This document shows, piece by piece, positions 25,796-33,398 of a stretch of DNA of 42,888 bases. Within the stretch, counting starts at the first letter, position 1. Each line of letters starts with the position of its first letter. A program made the translations under genes and the position numbers. This stretch comes from an uncultured Porphyromonas sp. (GTDB taxonomy: Bacteria > Bacteroidota > Bacteroidia > Bacteroidales > Porphyromonadaceae). The stretch is from assembly GCF_938023125.1 (NCBI RefSeq), contig NZ_CALHDW010000013.1, positions 1 through 42,888 on the forward strand. Direction: 5' to 3'. Under the pieces are notes generated by a model. It worked only from the letters and a program-made list of their open reading frames with translations, was not told the DNA's origin and did no database searches.

Positions 25796-26287
25796 TTAGC
25801 GAGCTTCTCTTTCAAGCAGCCAAGCGTCTTGGAACTGAGGAGCAAAACGTTCTTTGATTTGTTCGCGACTAGAAACGGCTTCTTCGCGGCTCATAAAGCT
25901 TGCCACGATTACGCGGATCATTCCGTGTTCGTTTTCTGCAAGGATGGGCTTAAAACCTGCTTCTTCCATGCGTTCCTTTAGAGAAAGTGCATTGGTGCGG
26001 TTTTGGAAGCTTCCGATAACTACGCTATAGCGATTGAGACGGTTTGCATCTTCACCTTCGGAAGGAGTGAGACGCTCGCGACGCATTTGTACAGAACTCT
26101 GAGCAGGCTTTGACACGATGATGTCGTTTTCGTCTGCCTCTGGAGCATGGTTCGAAGATTGATTTTGAGCAATCTCACGTTGCTTTGCTTTCTCGTATAC
26201 CTGGCGATAAGTGCTTTGTTTGGGCTTGCAGGCTCCGAGAGAAACCACGAGAGCAAGTGCAGAAAGTGCAATAATTGATTTCTTCAT
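25796..26287 (-). CDS. SPOR-domain lipoprotein
   Basis: The ATG at 26287 gives 163 residues with a lipoprotein signal ending at LGAC (C20); an ATG nine codons upstream would spoil the signal. A charged, Gln-rich linker (about 25-85) leads to a C-terminal SPOR domain (about 88-163: YSVVIGSFQNRTNALSLKE, then IRVIVASFMSREEA). SPOR domains bind peptidoglycan stripped of stem peptides, often at division sites, so this is probably a cell-wall-bound lipoprotein. It heads the run murB-lipB fusion-ddh-lgt-flavodiiron. A promoter match lies 146 bases upstream. Confidence 0.88.
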   Translation of the reverse strand: MKKSIIALSALALVVSLGACKPKQSTYRQVYEKAKQREIAQNQSSNHAPEADENDIIVSKPAQSSVQMRRERLTPSEGEDANRLNRYSVVIGSFQNRTNALSLKERMEEAGFKPILAENEHGMIRVIVASFMSREEAVSSREQIKERFAPQFQDAWLLEREAR

Positions 26288-26432
26288 CTGTCTATCAATA
26301 TTTAGAGTTTCCAATACTTATGTACACCACCTTAGGGAGTTCTTTGTACGAGAGTCGCTCTCCCGATATTCCCCGTAGGTTGAGACTGAACCAAAGAGCC
26401 GAAGGAATCTCCATCGATTCTACGCAGTGTCA

Positions 26433-26440
26433 CAAAGGTA
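26433..26440 (-). promoter_or_regulatory. -7 promoter element (TACCTTTG) of the SPOR-murB-lipB-ddh-lgt run
   Basis: Exact TAnnTTTG match on the - strand in the gap between truA and the SPOR gene. It implies a leader of about 140 bases with no ORF, containing a small GAGAG/CTCTC hairpin. Confidence 0.6.
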
Positions 26441-26476
26441 GTGAGTTTTTTGTTTCGAACCACTCTTACCACCTTG

Positions 26477-27274
26477 TTAGAGAGAAGAAGGGTTATCTGT
26501 CTGGGGTGTATTGCTGTCTAAGTAAATCTCTTTTGGGTACTCCACATGAGCTAAAAAGAGGGCTTCTCCACGCACTGAGGCGCCTGCTCTATTGCGATCT
26601 TGTGCTCGAATAATCTCTATAATATCTTCGGGAGCAAGGGTCGAAGCCCCCACTTCTAAGAGAGTGCCCACAATGGCACGTACCATATTGCGTAAGAAGC
26701 GATTGGCTGTAATGCTAAATTGCCAAGTAGAAGGGTAGGGCGAGGGGGACCAAAAAGCCTCTTGTATCGTACATACATTGGTGTGCGTATCGGTATGTAA
26801 CCGACTAAAACTGGTAAAGTCGTGTGTGCCAAGGAGGTATTGAGCCGCTTGGTTCATCTTCTCAATATCGGGAAAAGGGCGTACCGGTAGCACCCATTGC
26901 CTATTGAATGGGTCGCGTTCTTCAGCTATAAAGTAGAGATAGCGGCGAGATGTTGCATCGAAGCGTGCGTGGGCACCAGGCTGCACCGGCGTAATGCTTC
27001 GGACATCTATGCTATTGGGTAAGATGCCATTGAGACTTTTGCGCCAGCGATAAGGTGTTCCCTTTGCAGTCTCGGGTATATCCACATGAGCCGGCAAGGA
27101 GTAAGCATTCACCCCCGCATCGGTACGCCCCGCTCCCACAATGGAGATAGGGGTGCGAAAAAGAAGGGATAGAGCTTCCTCTACCACTTGCTGCACGGCA
27201 AGCCCATTGGGTTGGCGTTGCCAACCACAATAGCTACTTCCATCGAAGGCTATGTCTAAGAAATAGCGAGGCAT
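26477..27274 (-). CDS. truA: tRNA pseudouridine synthase A
   Basis: TruA makes pseudouridine at positions 38-40 of the tRNA anticodon arm. The 265-residue protein begins with the family start RYFLDIAFDGSSYCGWQRQPNG, here residues 3-24, and has the catalytic aspartate in GAGRTDAGVNA (D52). RRYLYFI, LGTHDFTSF and RFLRNMVRAIVGTL are also typical. It starts six bases after the topA stop, so it shares the topA promoter. Confidence 0.95.
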   Translation of the reverse strand: MPRYFLDIAFDGSSYCGWQRQPNGLAVQQVVEEALSLLFRTPISIVGAGRTDAGVNAYSLPAHVDIPETAKGTPYRWRKSLNGILPNSIDVRSITPVQPGAHARFDATSRRYLYFIAEERDPFNRQWVLPVRPFPDIEKMNQAAQYLLGTHDFTSFSRLHTDTHTNVCTIQEAFWSPSPYPSTWQFSITANRFLRNMVRAIVGTLLEVGASTLAPEDIIEIIRAQDRNRAGASVRGEALFLAHVEYPKEIYLDSNTPQTDNPSSL

Positions 27275-27280
27275 AGAGAG

Positions 27281-29647
27281 CTACTTTTTGGACTTGGTAG
27301 TCGTTCGTTTGCTGGTCGAACCTTTGCGAGTACCTGATGGATGACCATCCTTCATAATATTGAGGCACTCTTCGTAAGTAAGTTCGGCTGCCCGCTCTTT
27401 TTGCTCTTTGCTTAGTTTATAGTTTTCCTTTCCATGTTTGAGGAAAGGACCAAAACGTCCCGTGCGTATGGTGAGCTCCGGATCCTCAGAGAACCTCTTT
27501 AGCTCAGCTTTTATCTCCTCTTCACGTTTCGCCTGTATGAGTGCTATACACTCATCTAGTGTGATGGAAAGAGGATCGTACTGCTTAGGAATAGAGGTGA
27601 ACTTGCCTGCGTGTTGAATGTAGGGACCGAAGCGACCCGAAGCCACTTTTACGTCATTCCCCTCAAATTGACCCGCAGTGCGTGGTAATTTGAAGAGGTC
27701 TAGAGCCTCCTCCAGTGTAATGGTTTGGATGGATTGTCCCTCCCGTAGTGATGCAAAGCTAGCCTTTTCGGTAGGCGTATTCTCCCCTATTTGTACCAAA
27801 GGGCCGTAGCGTCCAATGCGTACTGTTACAGCTTTGTTTGTGGCAGGGTCAATGCCTAGATTTCGTTCTCCTCTGGCGTGATTGTCAAAGGACTCTAGAG
27901 CCGTCTCCACCATGGGATGGAAGAGGGTGTAGAATTGTTCCATGGTGTTGGTCCAAATCTCTTTCCCTTCGGCTATTCGGTCGAAGAGCCCTTCTACTTG
28001 AGCCGTAAAGTTGTAATCGATAACCTTTGGGAAGTTCTCTACAAGAAAATCATTCACCACAATCCCGATGTCTGTGGGGAGAAGTTTGCCCTTATCGGCT
28101 CCTACCTTCTCGGTACGTATCTTGAGAGTAGGTGTGGGATGCTGGGCGTTGCAGATATAGTCGTGATACTGATGTTCGGTACCACTACCGGTCCCTTTTT
28201 GTACGTACTCTCTAGCTTGTATAACTTGTATTGTGGGAGCATAAGTAGAGGGTCGACCGATACCAAGCTCTTCTAATCTGCGTACGAGAGAGGCTTCTGA
28301 GTAGCGAGCCGGAGCGCGTGTTATATGCTCTGTAGCAACGAGCTCTTGGGTGTTGAGCAATTCTCCCTTACTAAGAGTGGGGAGTTGATGGGTATTGTCC
28401 TTTTCTTCCTCTTCGTCGCTATGAGAAGTATAGTTGTAGGCTTTGAGAAATCCCTCGAAGCGGATTACTTCACCCTCTGCTACGAAAACGTCGTTAGAGG
28501 TCTGTCCCCTAAAGGTTGCCGTTGTCTTCTCCAAAACGATGTCTGCCATCTGGGAGGCTAGAGTCCGTTTATGGATCATTTCGTAGAGTTTTTGCTCTTG
28601 GGGAGTACCCGAGATACTTTCTCTGCTAAGGTCTGTAGGGCGGATAGCTTCGTGTGCCTCTTGTGCTCCCTTACTCTTTGTCTTGTACTTCCGTAGTTGG
28701 TAGTAGCTCTCGCCCCATCGCTCTTTTATGGCTTTGGCAGCACTATTGAGTGCCAACGTGGAGAGGTTAACGGAGTCCGTTCGCATATAGGTAATGTGCC
28801 CCGATTCATAGAGTTTTTGGGCTATACGCATGGTTGTCCCCACGGTGTAACCTAGTTTGCGAGCAGCCTCTTGCTGTAGAGTAGATGTGGTAAAGGGGGC
28901 TGCAGGAGAGCGTTTCCCGGGTTTACTCACGAGACTTAGTACCTCCATCTCTTGAGCGCTGTTACGGCTTAGGAAATCCTTGGCTTCTTCCGCGGTATCA
29001 AATGCTTTTTCTGCAATGGCTTGCAGGGTTTCCCCTTCCGTTTGTTTGCAAAGAGCCGCTATAACTTTATACGAAGAAGAAGGACTGAATTGCTGAATCT
29101 CTCGCTCTCTATCCACGATGAGACGGACGGCTACCGACTGTACACGTCCTGCTGAGAGAGCCGGTTTGATACGCTTCCATAGGATGGGAGAAAGCTCAAA
29201 TCCTACGATGCGGTCAAGTACGCGGCGGGCTTGTTGTGCATCTACAAGGTTGAGGTCAATATCCCGAGGATGGGCAATAGCATAGTCTATTGCTTGCTGT
29301 GTTATTTCGTGGAAAACAATCCTTTTTGTTGGTTTCCCTGCACGTTCTAGCACCTCATACAGATGCCAAGCGATAGCCTCTCCCTCGCGGTCTTCATCGG
29401 ATGCTAACCACACCATCTCGGCATTGTCGGCTGCTTGCTTTAGCTCTCGTACCACAGCAATCTTATCCTTACTTATAATGTAGTTGGGGGCGAATTGTTG
29501 GGAAATATCTATACCTAATCCACTCTTTTTTAAGTCGCGAATATGTCCGTAGCTTGAGAGTACTCGGAAGCCTTTCCCAAGAAATTTCTCTATCGTCTTA
29601 GCTTTGGCAGGTGATTCGACAATCACGAGGTTAGGGGTCTTTTGCAT
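27281..29647 (-). CDS. topA: DNA topoisomerase I
   Basis: Type IA topoisomerase that relaxes negative supercoils. The 788-residue protein has an N-terminal Toprim domain (LVIVESPAKAKTIEKFL with E11; SDEDREGEA with D84, D86 and E88) and the catalytic tyrosine in HITYMRTDSVNLS (Y287). The C-terminus carries no four-cysteine zinc fingers; instead there are three repeats of the GRYGP/GRFGP topo-C type (near 630, 695 and 750), then a basic Lys/Arg/Thr tail. This arrangement is usual in Bacteroidota. A TACCTTTG promoter match lies 20 bases upstream. Confidence 0.96.
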   Translation of the reverse strand: MQKTPNLVIVESPAKAKTIEKFLGKGFRVLSSYGHIRDLKKSGLGIDISQQFAPNYIISKDKIAVVRELKQAADNAEMVWLASDEDREGEAIAWHLYEVLERAGKPTKRIVFHEITQQAIDYAIAHPRDIDLNLVDAQQARRVLDRIVGFELSPILWKRIKPALSAGRVQSVAVRLIVDREREIQQFSPSSSYKVIAALCKQTEGETLQAIAEKAFDTAEEAKDFLSRNSAQEMEVLSLVSKPGKRSPAAPFTTSTLQQEAARKLGYTVGTTMRIAQKLYESGHITYMRTDSVNLSTLALNSAAKAIKERWGESYYQLRKYKTKSKGAQEAHEAIRPTDLSRESISGTPQEQKLYEMIHKRTLASQMADIVLEKTTATFRGQTSNDVFVAEGEVIRFEGFLKAYNYTSHSDEEEEKDNTHQLPTLSKGELLNTQELVATEHITRAPARYSEASLVRRLEELGIGRPSTYAPTIQVIQAREYVQKGTGSGTEHQYHDYICNAQHPTPTLKIRTEKVGADKGKLLPTDIGIVVNDFLVENFPKVIDYNFTAQVEGLFDRIAEGKEIWTNTMEQFYTLFHPMVETALESFDNHARGERNLGIDPATNKAVTVRIGRYGPLVQIGENTPTEKASFASLREGQSIQTITLEEALDLFKLPRTAGQFEGNDVKVASGRFGPYIQHAGKFTSIPKQYDPLSITLDECIALIQAKREEEIKAELKRFSEDPELTIRTGRFGPFLKHGKENYKLSKEQKERAAELTYEECLNIMKDGHPSGTRKGSTSKRTTTKSKK

Positions 29648-29667
29648 CGCTTTTCCGTATTTTGCGA

Positions 29668-29675
29668 CAAAGGTA
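29668..29675 (-). promoter_or_regulatory. -7 promoter element (TACCTTTG) of topA-truA
   Basis: Exact TAnnTTTG match on the - strand, 20 bases before the topA ATG. Confidence 0.7.
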
Positions 29676-29840
29676 ATAGGTTCATACGAACTAGAAAAGT
29701 CTCTACGAGAGCAGAGCCCCTCACGCTGTCCCTCGAAAAATCCCTTCGAAATGCTCTTCTCTCAGAAAGTTGCCATCGTCTATCCAAAGAGCCGGATCCC
29801 CAATAAAAATAGGCTATTTCGAGCTCAAATCTCACCTGAT

Positions 29841-29886
29841 AATAAAAAATAAACAGCCCTAGATCTGGAAAAATCTAGGGCTGTTT
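29841..29886 (-). terminator. Terminator-like hairpin downstream of the rRNA methyltransferase gene
   Basis: A perfect 14-bp stem (29851-29864 with 29873-29886) has an 8-nt loop. On the - strand the stem is followed by TTTATTTTTTATT, which ends the operon that stops at 30065; on the + strand TTTT follows, so it could act in both directions. Confidence 0.75.
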
Positions 29887-29897
29887 TGGGTCTGTGT

Positions 29898-29929
29898 GCT
29901 GGGTGAGATTTTTTTTGAAATCACCCAGC
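29898..29929. repeat. Second hairpin with a T-rich loop
   Basis: GCTGGGTGA (29898-29906) pairs perfectly with TCACCCAGC (29921-29929). The T8 run is inside the loop, and neither side has a T run, so it is not a normal terminator. Confidence 0.55.
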
Positions 29930-30064
29930 GGGGGAGTTGAGGAATGGTCACCCGGATCTATAATCTATATCTAGAGGAATTATAAATCCTCGTTCTATTT
30001 TGTCTCGTCTTGGGGGCGCTCGTAATTACCGACTCATGCCAAGAGGCGGAGGGTACTGTGGGGA

Positions 30065-31276
30065 TTACTCTACGTATAGAAGGAGCCCCTTGAGGTATTC
30101 TCCCTCAGGATGGTAAATGCTAATGGGGTGATCGGAGGCTTGGCGCATCTGTCGTAGAATCCGTACACTGCGCCCGGATTGTACTGCAGCCGTGAGCACC
30201 GTTAGGCGGAACTCTTCGGGAGAGACAGCTTGGGAGCAACTATAAGTGAATAGCAATCCACCCGGAGCAATTCTCTCTAGAGCAAGAGCATTGAGTTTTC
30301 GGTAGCCATTGAGAGCATTTCTTACAGCAGCGCGTTTCTTGGCAAATGCCGGAGGGTCTAGGACAATAAGATCAAAACTTCCCTTGGCAATACCCTTTAG
30401 ATATTCAAAGGCATCGGCTACAACGCCTTCGTGTCTGCCGCCCGCAATGGAGTCGCCCCAGTTGCAAACTACATTTTCTTCAACGAGGGAAAGGGCTCGT
30501 GCCGAGCTATCGACCGATACAACCTCTTCTGCATTGCCTTGCAAAGCATAGAGACTGAAGCCTCCGGAATAGCAAAACATGTTGAGCACCCTTTTGCCGG
30601 AAGCCATCTCTCCCACAAGTTGGCGATTCTCTCGTTGGTCGATAAAAAATCCTGTCTTTTGTCCGTGTTCCCAATCCGGAATAAACTGGATACCATTCTC
30701 TAGTACAATCTCAGCTTTGTTGTTCCCTACTATAAAGCCATCCCCTACGTACTCTTCGCTGTGTGAGGGAAGTGTACTCGAAGATTTGTCGTAAACGGCA
30801 GTAACCTCAGGCGCAAGTAGCTTGATGAGGATATCTGCAATGACTTTGATTTGTTGGTACATACCCAAGCTGTGAGCCTGTATCACCGCTGTGGAGCCAT
30901 AGATGTCAATGATAAGCCCCGGGAGTCCGTCCCCTTCGCCATGAATTAAGCGGTACACCGTATTGGTAGACGAGACTAAGTGCAGCTCTTTGCGTAGCTG
31001 GTAAGCTGCCGATATCCTTTCGAAGAAGAAGAGGGAAAGGTCGGTAATGGTCTGATGCCCATAGGTGAGCATTCTAACGGCGATACTCCCGCCTTCGTAA
31101 AAACCGGAGCCTAGAGCTTTACCATCGTGTGAGAACACTTCGACTAAACTTCCAACTTCCGGAGAGCCTTCTATGTGGGCAATGGCGCCACTAAAGATCC
31201 AGGGGTGAAAGCGGCAGACAGATTCGTCTCGACCTGCTCGTAACGTAATGTGTAGGGGAGATGGGACTGGATTCAT
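30065..31276 (-). CDS. RlmI-like 23S rRNA (cytosine-5) methyltransferase
   Basis: The 403-residue protein belongs to the RlmI/YccW family, SAM-dependent methyltransferases acting on 23S rRNA (C1962 in E. coli). An N-terminal PUA domain (about 8-85: HPWIFSGAI, GSGFYEGGSIAVRML) is followed by the RlmI-type central region and a Rossmann fold with motif I VLNMFCYSGGFSLYA, acidic motif VVSVDSS, motif IV DLIVLDPPAFAKK and FTYSCSQAVSPEEF holding the putative catalytic cysteine. It sits 56 bases after dnaG and probably ends that transcript. Confidence 0.9.
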   Translation of the reverse strand: MNPVPSPLHITLRAGRDESVCRFHPWIFSGAIAHIEGSPEVGSLVEVFSHDGKALGSGFYEGGSIAVRMLTYGHQTITDLSLFFFERISAAYQLRKELHLVSSTNTVYRLIHGEGDGLPGLIIDIYGSTAVIQAHSLGMYQQIKVIADILIKLLAPEVTAVYDKSSSTLPSHSEEYVGDGFIVGNNKAEIVLENGIQFIPDWEHGQKTGFFIDQRENRQLVGEMASGKRVLNMFCYSGGFSLYALQGNAEEVVSVDSSARALSLVEENVVCNWGDSIAGGRHEGVVADAFEYLKGIAKGSFDLIVLDPPAFAKKRAAVRNALNGYRKLNALALERIAPGGLLFTYSCSQAVSPEEFRLTVLTAAVQSGRSVRILRQMRQASDHPISIYHPEGEYLKGLLLYVE

Positions 31277-31332
31277 CTATTTAAAGAGTATTTGATTTGT
31301 GACAAAGTCAAAGGGAATTACCACAGAGGAGG

Positions 31333-33372
31333 TTAGTGGGGGAGTATTGTCATACCGCCTAACCGCTCGGCAATCTCTTTCTTTTTATGATTGAGTTCGT
31401 TGATACGTTGTAGGAGACTCATTATTTGTGAACCATCCCCATGCTGTTGGGCATCACTTAGAGATTGCTGGCACTGTTCGATTTCTTGTAGTACACGCTC
31501 TACACGGAGGGCGTCAATGGCATGGAGAGACTCGCTAATGATCGTCTCTAGTTCCGGGCTATTGTCTTCGTTGTATATGCCCAATGCTTGGCGTTGTGCT
31601 CGGGACAATTGATATCGATCGCTCAGGAGCTCCAGAGTAAGATCTGCAATGTATGGCTCCGAATGATTGGCAAAGAAATGGGCCGGTCGGAAGCTCTCCG
31701 TAGTGCTTAATTGCTCAATGCTTTCGTTTACAATTTTCTGGAATGGGGGAGTAGACTTCTCTATCTCTTCTGCTCCGAACCACTCGTATATATAGAGTGC
31801 GAGGGGCATATCGCTTTGGGTCCCATCGCCGTTGTCAATAGGGATAAGGCGTTCTCCGTAGCGAATTATAAGGCGTAGGAGCTCAATCTCTTGGCGTGTA
31901 GGGGGAATAGTCGGTTGGGTAGAAGAGTCAGAAGAGGGAGCCTCATCTTCCGTCTCGCTGAGGGAGGTCTCTTCTTCGTGCTCCTTTTCTTCATTGCGCC
32001 TTCGCTCCTCTTGTAGGGCTGCTTGTCGGCTGCGAGCCTGCTCTTCGTTTGCCCTACCCATAAGATGATTAGAACGAGCAATTTTTACTTGCCGTAGGAG
32101 TAGCTCTTCGTCAATATGGAGAGTTTGAGCTACACTTTGGGCATATACGCTCCGTTCTATGGTGTCTGGGATAAGTCCTATGCTGTGAACAAGGTCATTG
32201 ATAACGGCGGCCCGCCTTCCCGGGCTCGAAGCCATATCGTCTTGGAATAGTCCGGTTTTGAAAGAGATAAAGTCGACTTCGTGCTCCGAAATGTAGGTAT
32301 TAAACTCATCGATGCTTCGGCTACGAGAGAAGGAGTCGGGGTCTTCTCCTGCAGGCAAGACGAGTACTTGTATATGCATTCCTGCCTCAAGGAGGAGATC
32401 GATCCCACGGATTGCTGCCTTTATACCGGCAGCATCTCCATCGTAGAGTACGGTAATGTTTTTGGAGAAACGACGGATTAAGCGTATCTGTTCTCGTGTG
32501 AGGGCTGTACCGCTGGAGGCCACTACATTTTCGATACCGGCCTGATGCATGGCAATTACATCCATATATCCCTCCACCAAGTAGACTTTGTCCTTTTGGG
32601 CAATCGCCTTTTTTGCAAAATAAAGTCCGTACAATTCGCGACTCTTTGAGTAGATAATGTTCTCTGGAGAGTTTATGTATTTTGCCATTTTATCGCTCTT
32701 TCCCATGATGCGCCCCCCGAAAGCAACGATACGTCCGCTTACGGAGTGTACGGGAAACATGATGCGCTCTCGGAAGCGGTCGCCTCCCGATCTTCCCTCA
32801 CTGGGCTCGAAACACAACCCCGTAGCGTACAAATATTTCGCATTATAGCCGGCTTGGGTCGCTGCCGTGAGTAGGGCATTATGCGATGATGGAGCGTATC
32901 CCAATTGAAATTTCTCAATCACCTCTTCGGTTACACCGCGGGAGTGAAAGTAGGATAGAGCGATACTGCGCCCTTCGTCGCCCTCCAGAAGTTGCTTTCC
33001 AAAGTACTCTGCTGCAAACTTTTGCACTAGGTACATGCTCTCTTGTTGGTTACGACGCTCTCGCTCCTCGGGGCTCTCTTCTCGTTCCTCTAGGGCTATC
33101 CCATACTTGCGAGCAAGGTAGCGAAGGGCTTCGGGGAAGGTCATTTTCTCCAATTTCATGAGGAAAGATACCGGAGTCCCCCCCTCACCACACGAAAAGC
33201 ATTTGCAGATGTTTTTGGATGGCGATACGTGGAACGAAGGGCGACGATCCGCATGAAAAGGGCACAAGCCGATGTAATCCACACCCGCTCTGCGGAGTGA
33301 AACAAAGTCGCTGACTACATCAACAATATGTGCAGTATCAATGATTTTCTGTTTTGTAACCTCGTCTATCAT
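31333..33372 (-). CDS. dnaG: DNA primase
   Basis: DnaG makes RNA primers for replication. The 679-residue protein shows the CHC2 zinc finger (C37, H40, C58, C61), then the Toprim core with VEGYMDVIA and LYDGDAAGIKAA. A charged linker (about 430-480, Glu/Arg-rich) precedes the C-terminal helicase-binding part. It begins 26 bases after the murF-alr stop, with no promoter match between them, so co-transcription is likely. Confidence 0.96.
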   Translation of the reverse strand: MIDEVTKQKIIDTAHIVDVVSDFVSLRRAGVDYIGLCPFHADRRPSFHVSPSKNICKCFSCGEGGTPVSFLMKLEKMTFPEALRYLARKYGIALEEREESPEERERRNQQESMYLVQKFAAEYFGKQLLEGDEGRSIALSYFHSRGVTEEVIEKFQLGYAPSSHNALLTAATQAGYNAKYLYATGLCFEPSEGRSGGDRFRERIMFPVHSVSGRIVAFGGRIMGKSDKMAKYINSPENIIYSKSRELYGLYFAKKAIAQKDKVYLVEGYMDVIAMHQAGIENVVASSGTALTREQIRLIRRFSKNITVLYDGDAAGIKAAIRGIDLLLEAGMHIQVLVLPAGEDPDSFSRSRSIDEFNTYISEHEVDFISFKTGLFQDDMASSPGRRAAVINDLVHSIGLIPDTIERSVYAQSVAQTLHIDEELLLRQVKIARSNHLMGRANEEQARSRQAALQEERRRNEEKEHEEETSLSETEDEAPSSDSSTQPTIPPTRQEIELLRLIIRYGERLIPIDNGDGTQSDMPLALYIYEWFGAEEIEKSTPPFQKIVNESIEQLSTTESFRPAHFFANHSEPYIADLTLELLSDRYQLSRAQRQALGIYNEDNSPELETIISESLHAIDALRVERVLQEIEQCQQSLSDAQQHGDGSQIMSLLQRINELNHKKKEIAERLGGMTILPH

Positions 33373-33398
33373 TGCCTCTCTTGAGAGCCCTTTTGGAA

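Larger units (their letters stand above)
29676..30064. other. Intergenic region between topA and the rRNA methyltransferase gene
   Basis: No credible ORF was found. It holds two adjacent hairpins (29851-29886 and 29898-29929), an imperfect GAGGA/TCCTC hairpin near 29974-29991, and TCTTGG/CCAAGA arms at about 30008 and 30039. No small-RNA identity can be assigned. Confidence 0.5.

Noticed and set aside
29898..29929. Second hairpin as a terminator
   Set aside because: Its T run is in the loop and no T run follows on either strand.
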